DNA of 64,000 bases from Bordetella sp. H567 (GCF_001704295.1 NZ_CP012334.1:1686084-1750083), one strand, 5' to 3'; numbered from the stretch's first letter, positions 23,508 to 32,850 are shown. The notes: generated by a model not told the origin, from the letters alone. A program made the numbers and translations.

Positions 23508-24266
23508 ATGTCGCTCGACGCGCTTCAAACCCGTCTGGATCACCGTTTCCGCGATGCGGCCCTGTTGGAACAGGCGCTGACCCATCGCAGCCACGGTGCG
23601 CGCCACAATGAACGGCTGGAATTCCTGGGCGATGCCGTCCTGAATTTCGTCGTGGCCTCCATGCTGTTCGAGCGCTTCAGCAAGATCGACGAAGGCGATC
23701 TGTCGCGCCTGCGCGCCAACCTGGTCAAACAGGCATCGCTGGCCGACATCGCGCAGAAGCTGGACCTGTCCCAGGACTTGCGCCTGGGCGAAGGCGAGCT
23801 CAAGAGCGGCGGCTTCCGCCGCCCCTCCATCCTGGCCGATACGCTGGAAGCCATCTTCGGCGCCGTTTTCCTGGACGGCGGCTTCGACGCGGCACGCCGC
23901 GTCATCGCCAAGCAGTACCAACCCGTGCTCGCCACGGTGGACCCAAAGACCCTGGGCAAGGACGCCAAGACCCTGCTGCAGGAATTCCTGCAGGGCCGCA
24001 AGATGGCCCTGCCCGTCTATACCGTGATCGCCACGCATGGCGCCGCGCACAGCCAGCAGTTCGAAGTCGAGTGCGCCATCGCGCCGCTGGACATCAAGGT
24101 GACGGCCCCCGGCGCCAGCCGCCGCGCCGCCGAACAGTCCGCCGCCAAGCTGGCGCTGGATGCCGCGCTCGCGGCCAGCCCCCCAAAGGCCGCTCGCCGC
24201 GCGCCGCGCGCACGCAAGACCGCGCAGCTCTCGCTGCCGGTAGCCGTTGCCCAAGAAATCAAATGA
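23508..24266 (+). CDS. rnc: ribonuclease III
   Basis: Double-strand-specific endonuclease for rRNA maturation. 252 residues. The signature [17 protein letters not shown] is at about residues 35-51. A dsRNA-binding domain lies at about 155-222 ([20 protein letters not shown], then [11 protein letters not shown]). A basic Ala/Arg tail of ~30 residues follows. The stop overlaps the era start (ATGA). The lepB-rnc-era-recO order is classical. Confidence 0.97.
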   Translation: MSLDALQTRLDHRFRDAALLEQALTHRSHGARHNERLEFLGDAVLNFVVASMLFERFSKIDEGDLSRLRANLVKQASLADIAQKLDLSQDLRLGEGELKSGGFRRPSILADTLEAIFGAVFLDGGFDAARRVIAKQYQPVLATVDPKTLGKDAKTLLQEFLQGRKMALPVYTVIATHGAAHSQQFEVECAIAPLDIKVTAPGASRRAAEQSAAKLALDAALAASPPKAARRAPRARKTAQLSLPVAVAQEIK

Positions 24267-25156
24267 CGCCTGAACAACCAACCCGATGCGGCTTCGTCGC
24301 CATCGTGGGCCGCCCCAATGTGGGCAAGTCCACGCTGAACAACGCGCTGATCGGGAGCAAGATATCCATCGTCTCACGCAAGGCCCAGACCACGCGGCAC
24401 CGCATCCACGGCGTGCTGACGCGCGGCGCGGAGCAGTTCGTCTTCGTCGATACGCCGGGTTTCCAGACACGGCACGGCGGCACCATGAACCGCATGATGA
24501 ACCGCGTCGTGACCCAGGCCCTGGCCGACGTGGACGTGGTGGTGCACGTGGTTGAAGCAGGGAAATGGTCCGAGGGCGACGCCAAGCTGCTGCCCATGCT
24601 GCCGTCCGGCGACCGCGCCATCCTGGCCGTGAACAAGGTCGATGCGCTGAAGGACAGGAACAGCCTGTATCCCTACGTGGCCAAGGTCAGCGCGCTGCAC
24701 GCCTATGGCGCGGTCGTGCCGGTCAGCGCCGCGCGCAACCGCCAGCTGGACGATCTTCTGGACGAAATCGCCAAGCGGCTGCCGGAAGGCGAGCATATGT
24801 TCGAACCGGACACGCTGACGGACCGCCCCATGCGCTTCATCGCCGCCGAACTGGTGCGGGAGAAAATCTTCCGGCTGGTCGGCGACGAATTGCCCTACGG
24901 CTGTACGGTGGTCATCGAGCAGTGGGAAGAAACGGACAAGGGCGCGCGCGTGGCGGCATGCATCGTGGTCGAACGCGAAGGCCACAAGCCCATCCTGCTG
25001 GGGGCCGGCGGGCAGCACATGAAGCGCATCGCCACGGAGGCGCGGCTGGAAATCGCGAAAATGCTGGAAAAGCCCGTACACCTGGAGATCTACATCAAGG
25101 TGCGCAAGGGCTGGTCCGACCGCGAAGAGGCGCTGCGCGACCTGGGATATGAGTAA
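24263..25156 (+). CDS. era: GTPase Era
   Basis: Essential GTPase in 30S assembly. 297 residues. G1 is [16 protein letters not shown]2/G3 include [10 protein letters not shown] and DTPGFQ, and G4 is NKVD. A C-terminal KH RNA-binding domain covers about residues 205-295 ([20 protein letters not shown] at the end). It overlaps rnc by 4 bp and recO by 8 bp. Confidence 0.97.
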   Translation: MTPEQPTRCGFVAIVGRPNVGKSTLNNALIGSKISIVSRKAQTTRHRIHGVLTRGAEQFVFVDTPGFQTRHGGTMNRMMNRVVTQALADVDVVVHVVEAGKWSEGDAKLLPMLPSGDRAILAVNKVDALKDRNSLYPYVAKVSALHAYGAVVPVSAARNRQLDDLLDEIAKRLPEGEHMFEPDTLTDRPMRFIAAELVREKIFRLVGDELPYGCTVVIEQWEETDKGARVAACIVVEREGHKPILLGAGGQHMKRIATEARLEIAKMLEKPVHLEIYIKVRKGWSDREEALRDLGYE

Positions 25157-25763
25157 ACGCGGGACGCGCGTCCAGGACTGTTCAGGCTATATGCTGCACG
25201 CCACGCCGTGGCGCGAAACGTCCCTGATCGTGCAGACGTTTTCCCGCGACCATGGATGCGTCGCCCTGGTCGCCAAGGGCGCCAAGCGTCCATACTCGGC
25301 GCTGCGCCCCGTGCTGTCGGCCTTCCAGCCCCTGACGCTATCGTGGTCGGGGGCCGGCGAAGTCAAGACGCTTACCCGCGCCGAAGTGGCGGGGATCCGG
25401 CCCCTGGCCGGGGCCGCGCTGATGTCCGCGTGGTACATGAACGAATTGCTGCTGCGCCTGTTGCCGCGCGAGGACGCGCATCCCGTGTTGTTCGACGCCT
25501 ACGATACCGCGCTGACGCAGCTGGCGGGGGCCTCCCGCGCGGCCGGTGCGCTGCGGCGTTTCGAATGGACGCTGCTGCGGGAAACTGGCTACGGCGTGGA
25601 TGAAGCCCCGCCGGATTTCGACGATCCGGCCATCGAGCCGCGACTGCGGCACGATCTGCGCGAGCGCTTGGGTGAAATCCTGGCGGGCCGGCCTCTTTCC
25701 ACGCGCCGCGTCCTGCTGGATCTTCAGACGCGCCGGCTGTCGGCGCGCTTGCCCAGCAAGTAG
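25149..25763 (+). CDS. recO: DNA repair protein RecO (short form)
   Basis: Recombination mediator that loads RecA through RecF/R. 204 residues against about 240 in most RecO proteins. The N-terminal OB fold is intact (GYMLHATPWRETSLIVQTFS and LVAKGAKRP), and the helical middle (ELLLRLLPREDAHPVLFDAY) is normal. The usual segment between LLRETGYG and LSTRRVLLDLQ, which carries the SGEP/zinc-type region, is compressed by roughly 30-35 residues. The last 40 bp overlap the 3' end of the convergent MFS gene. pdxJ and acpS, frequent followers of recO, are absent here. Confidence 0.88.
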   Translation: MSKRGTRVQDCSGYMLHATPWRETSLIVQTFSRDHGCVALVAKGAKRPYSALRPVLSAFQPLTLSWSGAGEVKTLTRAEVAGIRPLAGAALMSAWYMNELLLRLLPREDAHPVLFDAYDTALTQLAGASRAAGALRRFEWTLLRETGYGVDEAPPDFDDPAIEPRLRHDLRERLGEILAGRPLSTRRVLLDLQTRRLSARLPSK

Positions 25764-27136
25764 CCGCAACCGGCCCATATCGCGGCGCAGGCGGCCCCGA
25801 CCAGGGCCACCATGGCCGCGCCATGGCCCAGGGCATCCACGCCTGTCTTCACCCATGCGCTGGCGGCATCGCCGGCGCGGTAGACCACGGTGTCGATGAA
25901 GTTCTTGGCCTTGTACTTGGCTTCGGCATCGACCGTGGTAAAGACCATTTCCCGGCCCGGCCGCACCAGCGCGTATTCGCCCACGCGGCGCAGCACCATC
26001 ACCACGGCCAGCACGGCGAACACGGGTGCCGCGGCCAGCACCACGAAGCCGGCGCAGACTAGCAGCGGCACGGCGGTCAGCAGGAAGCTGACGCCCAGGC
26101 GCTGCGCCAGGCGCCCGGTCAGGAACAGCTGGGCCAGCATGGACAGGGCCTGCACGGCGAAATCCAGGGCACTGAATACCCGGATGCGCTCGGCGGGGGA
26201 TGTGAAGGCATCGGCGACGAGCCTGGCCTGCTCCATGTAAAGGAATGTGCTGGCGGTGGCCAGCAGGATCACGAAGGCCGCCAGCCCCAGCAGCAGGGGA
26301 GAGGTGAACGTGCGGGTCGCCCCCGCCAGTATGCCGCCACCGATAGGACGGGAGGGGGAGGTCGGGTCGGCGTCCGTCGTGTCCGTGCGGGGCGGCGCCT
26401 GGGCGGACGCCGTGCCGTAGGTGGGTGGGGCCTCGGCGGCGCCGGCGCCGCCTGTCGCGCGCCAGCGCATCAACCAGGATTTCATGGGCAGCGTCAACGC
26501 CAGGAAACCGGCGGACAGGAGGATCAAGCCGGGCGCGCCCAGGGCGCCGGCCAGCGCCCCGCCCAGCACCGGGCCGGTCAGCCCGCCGGTGCTGGCGCCC
26601 GCGGCGATGAAGGCGAACAGGCGCTTGGCCTGCGACGTGTGGAATACATCGGCCATCAGGCTCCATGCCACCGACACCACGAAGAGGTTGAAGACCGACA
26701 GCCAGACGTAGAACGCCCGTGCCGGCCACAGATTGCCCGGCTGCGCATACAACCAGGCCGCGAAGCCCACCAGCGTGGCGGCGAAAAAGGCGTAGGTCCA
26801 GCTGACGAAATCGGCGCGCGGCACGCGCCGGGCCAGCCAGCCGAAGCAGGGCACCGCCGCCAGCATGACGATGAAGGTCGCGGTGAACAGCCACTGCAGC
26901 TTGTCCACTCCCGCCGCAATGCCCAGCGTTTCGCGGATTGGCCGCAGCATGAAATAGCCGCTGAACAGGCAGAAGAAAAACGCGAAGCCGACCACGGCGG
27001 GCGCACCTTCGCCTGGCTGGATGTCCAGCGCCCGCCGCAGGCCGCCACGGGGATGCCCGTGCGGTGCCCGCGGTGCTTCCGGGGCTTGCGCGGCGCCGGG
27101 CCGGCCCGCCGGCGCGGATGGGGGAATGTCGGCCAT
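25724..27136 (-). CDS. MFS-type membrane protein, NTP/NDP-exchanger-like
   Basis: About 470 residues with eleven to twelve hydrophobic segments. The N-terminal motif GFAFFFCLFSGYFMLRPIRE and the later RPGREMVFTTVDAEAKYKAK resemble bacterial relatives of the Npt1/ADP-ATP translocase group more than sugar-type MFS; the substrate is unknown. A hydrophilic loop of ~45 residues divides the halves (about 232-277). The ATG at 27136 is preceded by TGAGG, which is part of the stop region of the upstream aldo-keto reductase gene, so the two genes form an operon. It ends inside the convergent recO. Confidence 0.8.
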   Translation of the reverse strand: MADIPPSAPAGRPGAAQAPEAPRAPHGHPRGGLRRALDIQPGEGAPAVVGFAFFFCLFSGYFMLRPIRETLGIAAGVDKLQWLFTATFIVMLAAVPCFGWLARRVPRADFVSWTYAFFAATLVGFAAWLYAQPGNLWPARAFYVWLSVFNLFVVSVAWSLMADVFHTSQAKRLFAFIAAGASTGGLTGPVLGGALAGALGAPGLILLSAGFLALTLPMKSWLMRWRATGGAGAAEAPPTYGTASAQAPPRTDTTDADPTSPSRPIGGGILAGATRTFTSPLLLGLAAFVILLATASTFLYMEQARLVADAFTSPAERIRVFSALDFAVQALSMLAQLFLTGRLAQRLGVSFLLTAVPLLVCAGFVVLAAAPVFAVLAVVMVLRRVGEYALVRPGREMVFTTVDAEAKYKAKNFIDTVVYRAGDAASAWVKTGVDALGHGAAMVALVGAACAAIWAGCGYLLGKRADSRRV

Positions 27137-27143
27137 GATGGCC

Positions 27144-28130
27144 TCAGGCAAACAGGCCCGCGATGCGTTCGCGCATGGCGGCGTCGGGCAAGCGACCGAA
27201 GCCCGCCCGCAGGTTGTCCTGCATATTGGCGGGCTTGGAGGTGGCCGGGATGACGGCCGTCACGGCGGGATGGCCGACGATGAACTTCAGGAAGACCTGT
27301 GCCCACGAGGTGCAGTCGATGTCCGACGCCCAGTCGGGTAGCGGCTTGCCCCGTACCTGGCGAAACAGCGCGCCGTCCTGGAAGGGGCGGTTGATCAGCA
27401 CCGCCACGCCGTGCGCCTGACAGACCGGTAGCAGGCGCTTTTCGGCCCCGCGCTCGGTGACGGACAGATTGATCTGCACGAAGTCCGGCTTTTCGCGTTC
27501 CACCAGCCTGGCCAGTTCGTCCTGCGCCGACTCGGTGTAATGCGTGATGCCGAGGTAGCGCGTCACGCCCTGCTGCTTGAGTTCGCGCAGCAGCGCCAGC
27601 TGCGTGGCGGTATCCACCAGGTTGTGGACCTGGATCAGGTCCAGCTTGCGGGTGCGCAAGGCGGCTTCCGAATTGCGCACCTGCCGCAGGCCCGCGTCAC
27701 GGCCGTTGGCGCCTATCTTGGTGGCGACGAAGACCTTGTCGCGCGCCCGCAGCCTGGCCAGCAGTTCGCCGCTGACGGCTTCCGCATCGCCATAGCTGGG
27801 CGCGGTATCGATGACGGCGGCTTGGCCCGCGGAGGCCAGCAGGCGCTGCACGACTTCCTGCAGCGGGGCGAGTCCGGCGGTGTCCTTCGGTGAAACGTCG
27901 AAGGTGCCGGCCGTGCCCAGTCCGATGACGGGCAGTGTTTCACCCGAGGATGGAATGGCGCGGCGATGCATGGCGGCGGGCTGGGCGCCTGGCGAGGCGT
28001 CCGACGCCTTGGATGGCGTTGAAGTGCCCACGGGATTCGCGCCATGGGGTGTGCCCGCGGCATGCGCCAGCCAGGCGGGGGCCAGCGCGGCGATGGGCGC
28101 GTTCAGCAGGAAACGTCGGCGGCTCGGCAT
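27144..28130 (-). CDS. aldo/keto reductase with Tat signal
   Basis: 328 residues. The N-terminus MPSRRRFLLNAPIAALAPAW is a twin-arginine export signal, unusual for this normally cytoplasmic NAD(P)H family. The tetrad appears as Asp and Tyr in DTAPSYGDAE, Lys in VATKIG and His in IQVHNLVD, in a TIM-barrel-length protein. IPATSKPANMQDNLRAGFG matches the cofactor-binding end. An export route could carry pre-bound cofactor; the periplasmic role is unknown. First gene of a two-gene operon with the MFS protein. Confidence 0.85.
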   Translation of the reverse strand: MPSRRRFLLNAPIAALAPAWLAHAAGTPHGANPVGTSTPSKASDASPGAQPAAMHRRAIPSSGETLPVIGLGTAGTFDVSPKDTAGLAPLQEVVQRLLASAGQAAVIDTAPSYGDAEAVSGELLARLRARDKVFVATKIGANGRDAGLRQVRNSEAALRTRKLDLIQVHNLVDTATQLALLRELKQQGVTRYLGITHYTESAQDELARLVEREKPDFVQINLSVTERGAEKRLLPVCQAHGVAVLINRPFQDGALFRQVRGKPLPDWASDIDCTSWAQVFLKFIVGHPAVTAVIPATSKPANMQDNLRAGFGRLPDAAMRERIAGLFA

Positions 28131-28142
28131 GATCGTGTACTC

Positions 28143-28180
28143 CGAAAAGAAAAGGGGCTCACGAATTGCGAGCCCTTCGA
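28143..28180 (-). terminator. Rho-independent terminator after the Bax-inhibitor gene
   Basis: On the minus strand a stem of about eight pairs (28170-28177 with 28153-28160, core GGGCTC/GAGCCC) is followed by a TTTTCTTTTC run. It ends the yccA-type transcript before the Tat aldo-keto reductase gene. Confidence 0.75.
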
Positions 28181-28243
28181 CTATCGGCGGGGCGGCGGTG
28201 GGCCGCCCCGCTGTACCGCTTGCGGTGTGCCGCCTACTGGCGA

Positions 28244-28957
28244 TCAGTTCCGATTGCCGCCGCTGAATGCGCTGAGCAGCATCAGCAGGTTGGAGAAGAC
28301 GTTGTAGACGTCCAGGTAGATGGCCAGGGTAGCGGACACATAGTTGGTTTCACCGCCGTTGACCACGCGCTGCAGGTCCACCAGCATGAAGGCGGAGAAG
28401 ATCACGATGGCCAGCACCGAGATGGTGAGCATCAGCGCGGGCAGCTGCAGGAAGATATTGGCCAGCGCCGCGACCAGGATGATGATGGCGCCCGTGAACA
28501 GCCATTTCTGCAAGTTGGACAGATCCCGCTTGATGGTCGTCGCCATGGTCGCCATGGAGCCGAACACGACCGCGGTGCCGCCGAAGGCCATCATGATCAG
28601 CTGCGAGCCGTTGCCCAGGCCAAGGACGAAGCCCAGCAGGCGCGACAGCATGACACCCATGAAGAAGGTGAAGGCCAGCAGCAGCGCCACTCCCAGGCCG
28701 GACTCCTTGTTCTTTTCGATGGCGAACATCAGGCCGAACGCGCCCAGCAGGAAGATGATGGCCGACATGCCCGGACTCGCACCCATGACGCGGTTCAGCC
28801 CGGTATACAGGCCGACCGCGGCGCCCAGCACCGTGGGGATCATGGAAAGCGCCAGCAGCCAATAGGTATTGCGCAGGACGCGGTTGCGAACCACCTCGCC
28901 CGGTACGCCGGCATAAGCGCCCGTGCGGTTGAAAGGGGAAGGACGGTAATCGTTCAT
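28244..28957 (-). CDS. Bax inhibitor-1/YccA family membrane protein
   Basis: 237 residues with seven hydrophobic segments. The protein opens MNDYRPSPFNRTGAYAG, with VVRNRVLRNTYWLLALSMIP near residue 24 and the family C-terminal DVYNVFSNLLMLLSAFSG. YccA-type members bind FtsH and modulate its proteolysis, and others act as pH-sensitive Ca2+ leak channels; which applies here is unknown. The start at 28957 was chosen because AGGAGCTC lies just upstream and the extra eight codons of the longer frame look non-coding. Own promoter and terminator. Confidence 0.9.
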   Translation of the reverse strand: MNDYRPSPFNRTGAYAGVPGEVVRNRVLRNTYWLLALSMIPTVLGAAVGLYTGLNRVMGASPGMSAIIFLLGAFGLMFAIEKNKESGLGVALLLAFTFFMGVMLSRLLGFVLGLGNGSQLIMMAFGGTAVVFGSMATMATTIKRDLSNLQKWLFTGAIIILVAALANIFLQLPALMLTISVLAIVIFSAFMLVDLQRVVNGGETNYVSATLAIYLDVYNVFSNLLMLLSAFSGGNRN

Positions 28958-29032
28958 GTGACGAGCTCCTGATAGGGCCATTCAGCGATGGCTACGGTGC
29001 TTTGACGCGCACCGCGGCTGACAGTTCCCTGA

Positions 29033-29038
29033 ATTATA
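29033..29038 (-). promoter_or_regulatory. -10 element of the Bax-inhibitor gene promoter
   Basis: A perfect TATAAT on the minus strand lies about 75 bp upstream of the ATG. The matching -35 is poor (TTACTC about 16 bp away), so activity may depend on an extended contact or activator. Confidence 0.5.
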
Positions 29039-29212
29039 AAGACCAGTGAACAAAGAGTAACCCAGACCGCGAGTGACCGGTAGTGTGCCGGTGGATCAAG
29101 CCCGGCCGGGCGTTCTGGAATCTGGACGGATCCCTATGCATACCGGCTGCCGTACGCCGCCGGTATGCCTGGGACCGGCCCGGGCAGCGTCCGTTCCCAT
29201 GCGGGGTGTTTT

Positions 29213-29479
29213 TCAACCTGGACGCAGGCGGCTGACCACCCGCTCGACCAGGGCCGGCAACTCGGCTTCCAGCGACTGCCGGACGTGGGCCATCGCCTGG
29301 TCCAGGGCCTGCTGGACGGTATATTCCAGTTCCGCCTGCAGCGCCGCGCGCAATACCGGATCCGGGGGGAGGGGGGGCGCCGGCGGTGCGACGACGTCGG
29401 TCAGGATGGGCGGTTCGTTGAGGCTGTCGATTTTTTGCGTCAGCGTGGGGATGGCGGGATCGGTATCGCGATAATCCAT
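29213..29479 (-). CDS. conserved-looking small protein of unknown function
   Basis: 88 residues. The N-terminal half is Pro-rich (IPTLTQKIDSLNEPPILTDV, then a PPAPPLPPDP stretch). The C-terminal half is a predicted amphipathic or coiled helix (LQAELEYTVQQALDQAMAHV and on to LVERVVSRLRPG). No signal peptide or membrane segment. The layout is like short DUF2486-type proteins of Burkholderiales, a weak match from memory. GGAGGAACC gives a good Shine-Dalgarno. It follows holC in the same direction by 67 bp, so it may be the last gene of pepA-holC. Confidence 0.65.
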   Translation of the reverse strand: MDYRDTDPAIPTLTQKIDSLNEPPILTDVVAPPAPPLPPDPVLRAALQAELEYTVQQALDQAMAHVRQSLEAELPALVERVVSRLRPG

Positions 29480-29546
29480 GGTTCCTCCTGCGGCGGCCGC
29501 CTGGGAACAGGCGCGCCGCCATCCTGGCGGTATTGCGCCGCGGACG

Positions 29547-30002
29547 TCAGTTCGCGGCCTTGCCGCCGATGGCGTGGCTGTGCGGCGATTCGCCCTGTGC
29601 CTGGTAGACGCGCCATCGTTGGCGTGCCGCCGGACGGTCGTCGCCGTCCGCGGACACGATCTCGAGTATGCGCGGGAAAGCCTGGTAGTTGGGCGGACAG
29701 TCGTCGTCCAGGTTGAGCAGCCAGGGCGCGGGGCGCTCCGCGGTGGCCGGCGCGGCCATGGCCGCCGGGTCGGCCGCGGTCAGCACGACCGGTGTTTCGC
29801 TGGCCAGCGGATCCGTCGCCAGGACGTGCGGCACGAAGGAAATATCATCGAACGCCCACAGCATGCGGTCGAAGGCAGTCAGCCGCACCGGGTCCGCGCA
29901 GTACACCACCAGCGGCTGCCCCGCCAGGTATTGCTTGCGCGCCACCTGGCAGGCGGTGCGCAGCCTGTCCGGTGCGCCGAAGGCGAAGTCGATGCGAGCC
30001 AT
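29547..30002 (-). CDS. holC: DNA polymerase III chi subunit
   Basis: 151 residues. Chi links the clamp loader to single-strand-binding protein. The sequence has the family start MARIDFAFGAPDRLRTACQV, LVVYCADPVRLTAFDRMLWA and the NLDDDCPP segment. It is immediately downstream of pepA, the standard pepA-holC pair. valS, the common third member, is absent. Confidence 0.9.
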   Translation of the reverse strand: MARIDFAFGAPDRLRTACQVARKQYLAGQPLVVYCADPVRLTAFDRMLWAFDDISFVPHVLATDPLASETPVVLTAADPAAMAAPATAERPAPWLLNLDDDCPPNYQAFPRILEIVSADGDDRPAARQRWRVYQAQGESPHSHAIGGKAAN

Positions 30003-30031
30003 GGCCGATACGGTTCCCGGTAGCCGCCGCC

Positions 30032-31540
30032 TTAGAGCTGGTTCAGCAGGAATTGCATCAGCAGCGGCACCGGCCGGGCCGTGGAACCCTTTTCCTTGCC
30101 GCCGCGCCATGCCGTGCCGGCGATATCCAGGTGGGCCCAGGGGTAGGCCTTGGCGAAGCGCGACAGGAAGCAGGCCGCCGTCACCGCGCCGGCCGGCGGG
30201 CCGCCGATATTGGCCATGTCCGCGAAATTGGACTTCAGCTGTTCCTGGTAGGCGTCGTCCAGCGGCATGCGCCAGGCGGTGTCCAGCGATTCGCGGCCGG
30301 CGCGCAGCAGGGCGTCGGCCAGGGCGTCGTTCTTGGAGAACAGGCCGCTGTTGACGTTGCCCAGGGCGACGACGCAGGCGCCGGTCAGCGTCGCGATGTC
30401 CACGACCGCGGAGGGCTTGAAGCGCTCGGCATAGGTCAGCGCGTCGCACAGGATAAGGCGGCCTTCGGCATCGGTGTTCAGGATTTCGATCGTCTGGCCT
30501 GACATGCTGGTGACCACGTCGCCCGGCTTATTGGCCTTGCCGCTAGGCATGTTTTCGCAGGTGGGGATCAGCCCCACGACGTCCAGCGGCAGTTGCAGTT
30601 CGGCCAGGGCGCGGAAGGCGCCCAGCACGCTGGCGGCGCCGCACATGTCGAACTTCATTTCGTCCATGGTGGCGGCCGGCTTGATGGAGATGCCGCCCGA
30701 ATCGAAGGTGATGCCCTTGCCCACCAGCACGACGGGCCCCGCGGTGTCCTTGGCCTTGCGGGCCGGCTTGCCGGCGTGGCGCAGCACGATGAAGCGTGGC
30801 GGCTCGTCCGATCCGCGCGCCACGGAAAGGAAGGCACCCATGCCCAGGGCTTCGATCTGCTTGCGGTCCATGACCTGGACCTTCACGGTTTTGTAGGCGC
30901 GTTCCAGCTTGCGGGCGGTTTCGCCCAGGTAGGTGGGGGTGCAAAGGTTGCCAGGCATGTTGCCCAGCGTGCGCGCGAGCTCCATGCCGTTGGCGATGGC
31001 GCCGCCTTCGCGCAGACCGGCCTGCACGTTCGTGGCATCGGCGCGTTCGATGCAGTGGACGACCTTGCGCAGCTTGGGGCGGGCGTCGCGATCGGGCTTG
31101 CCGAAGCTCTCGTCGTAGTGATAGGTGGCGTTGCCCGCGGAGATGGCCGCCAGGCGGGCGCGCGCGCGGATCGGCGTGTCTTCGAGCGGCACGGCAACCA
31201 GCGTGGAGGCGCCTTCGGTCAGTTGCGCGCCAACGCAATACGTGGCGAACGCCTGTTCCGCCGCCGCATGCACGCGCGCCGAGTATTCCTCCTGCTTGCC
31301 CAGGCCCACCAGCACCACGCGCTGCGCCGCCACGCCAGGAAGCGAGCGCAGCACCAGCGTGCTGCCCTGGCGGGCGCGGAACTCGTTCTTCACCACCGTG
31401 CGCAACGCGCCGTTGCTGGCGCGATCGATGAGGTCGGCCGCGGCCGTCAGGACGCCTTCGGCGAAAACGCCCACCGCCAGCGCGGCGGTCTTGACCTGGT
31501 GCAGGGAGGCAGTGCTGTGTGTGCTAAATTCCAGTGACAT
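30032..31540 (-). CDS. pepA: leucyl aminopeptidase PepA
   Basis: Manganese/zinc M17 aminopeptidase; in E. coli also a DNA-binding protein acting in XerCD recombination and car regulation. 502 residues from MSLEFSTHS. The metal and catalytic motif NTDAEGRLILCDAL is present near residue 345, and VLVGKGITFDSGGISIKP near 265 carries the lysine ligand. An in-frame ATG 15 codons upstream lacks a Shine-Dalgarno. Divergent from lptF across a 53-bp gap. Confidence 0.95.
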   Translation of the reverse strand: MSLEFSTHSTASLHQVKTAALAVGVFAEGVLTAAADLIDRASNGALRTVVKNEFRARQGSTLVLRSLPGVAAQRVVLVGLGKQEEYSARVHAAAEQAFATYCVGAQLTEGASTLVAVPLEDTPIRARARLAAISAGNATYHYDESFGKPDRDARPKLRKVVHCIERADATNVQAGLREGGAIANGMELARTLGNMPGNLCTPTYLGETARKLERAYKTVKVQVMDRKQIEALGMGAFLSVARGSDEPPRFIVLRHAGKPARKAKDTAGPVVLVGKGITFDSGGISIKPAATMDEMKFDMCGAASVLGAFRALAELQLPLDVVGLIPTCENMPSGKANKPGDVVTSMSGQTIEILNTDAEGRLILCDALTYAERFKPSAVVDIATLTGACVVALGNVNSGLFSKNDALADALLRAGRESLDTAWRMPLDDAYQEQLKSNFADMANIGGPPAGAVTAACFLSRFAKAYPWAHLDIAGTAWRGGKEKGSTARPVPLLMQFLLNQL

Positions 31541-31593
31541 TGAAGGCGTTCCCGTATGCGTCGATAATTCGCGATTATCCCGCATATTCTCCC

Positions 31594-32748
31594 ATGTCTC
31601 TATTCAAACGATCTGTTGTCAGCGAGATCACCAGTCACGCTGGCGTTGTCTTCTCCACGCTCGTGGTGGTCTGGCTCAGCGTGCTGCTGGTCCGCCTGCT
31701 GGGCGAGGCCGCCGGCGGCACCATCGGTCCCGATGTCGTGTTGGGCCTGGCCGCGTTTTCCACCATCACCGCATTGCCCACCATCCTGTCGGTGGCCTTG
31801 TTCATCGCGGTGCTGACCACGGTGACGCGCAATTACCGCGAATCCGAGATGGTCGTCTGGTTCGCCAGCGGCCTGTCGCTGGCGGACTGGCTGCGGCCGG
31901 TGATGCGCGTCGCGCTGCCGGTGGCCGTGATGGTGGCGGTCCTGACGCTGGTGGCGTCACCCTGGGCCTATCGCCAGATCGGCGAATACCGCCAGCGTTT
32001 CGAGCAGCGCTCGGACCTGTCCAAGGTCTCCGCGGGGCAGTTTGGCGAATCGCAGGACGGGGCCCGCGTTTTCTTTGCCGAAGAACCAACAAACAAGGGC
32101 GACGAACTGGGCCATGTGTTCGTGCGGGCCATCGATCCGGAATGGCTCAGCGTGCTGACCGCCGCCAGTGCCCGCACGGAAACCTTGCCCAATGGCGATC
32201 GCTTCCTGGTCCTGAGCGCCGGCCACCGCTACGACCTGAAGCCGGGCAGCGCGGAATTCCGCATGGTCAATTTCGACCAGTACGGCGTGCGGCTGGAAAG
32301 CAAGTCCACCGAGGACCCCGCCGCGGAGGCCCGCGCGGCCGCCGAGCGATCCAGCAAGGCGCGCAGTACCTTCCAGTTGATGGAAGACAATACCTCGAAC
32401 GCCTGGTCGCAGGTCATGTGGCGCATCTCCATGCCGGTGGCGGCCCTGGTCCTGGCGATCATGGCCGTTCCGCTGGGCGCCGTGAATCCGCGCCTGGGCC
32501 GCTCTGGCGACCTGCTGATCGCCGGCCTCGTCGCGCTGCTGTACATGAACCTGATCAACCTGTTCCGGGCGTGGATCGCCGACGGCCGCATTCCCTTCGG
32601 CCTGGGCTGGTGGCCCGTGCATGCGGCGTTGCTGGTCTTCGCCACGTATCTGTTCATGCGCCGGCTGCGGGTGAAGGCGCCCAAGGATAGCGGCGGCCGC
32701 AACGGCGGCGGCCCCAGGCCGCCGGCCGCAGGCGCCGCGGCAACGTAG
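31594..32748 (+). CDS. lptF: LPS export ABC transporter permease LptF
   Basis: Inner-membrane subunit of LptB2FGC that extracts LPS. 384 residues from MSLFKRSVV. Hydrophobic segments lie near residues 12-35, 55-78 and 98-118. A periplasmic beta-jellyroll-type region is at about 130-280, and three more helices follow near the end (MPVAALVLAIMAVPLGAVNP). Divergent from pepA as usual. lptG does not follow; a terminator and mmsA do. Confidence 0.92.
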   Translation: MSLFKRSVVSEITSHAGVVFSTLVVVWLSVLLVRLLGEAAGGTIGPDVVLGLAAFSTITALPTILSVALFIAVLTTVTRNYRESEMVVWFASGLSLADWLRPVMRVALPVAVMVAVLTLVASPWAYRQIGEYRQRFEQRSDLSKVSAGQFGESQDGARVFFAEEPTNKGDELGHVFVRAIDPEWLSVLTAASARTETLPNGDRFLVLSAGHRYDLKPGSAEFRMVNFDQYGVRLESKSTEDPAAEARAAAERSSKARSTFQLMEDNTSNAWSQVMWRISMPVAALVLAIMAVPLGAVNPRLGRSGDLLIAGLVALLYMNLINLFRAWIADGRIPFGLGWWPVHAALLVFATYLFMRRLRVKAPKDSGGRNGGGPRPPAAGAAAT

Positions 32749-32810
32749 GCCGCACCGGCGATGGGATAGCGCTGTCAGTAGCCGGCGCGGCCCTCGACTT
32801 GAGCATTGAG

Positions 32811-32850
32811 CCGGCCCCAGGATTGGATGCTTTCCGATCCTGGGGTTTTT
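32811..32850 (+). terminator. Rho-independent terminator after lptF
   Basis: CCCCAGGAT (32815-32823) pairs with ATCCTGGGG (32837-32845); the stem extends through TGGA/TCCG pairing to about 13 pairs, and TTTTT follows at 32846-32850. A strong stop that isolates lptF from mmsA. Confidence 0.88.
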
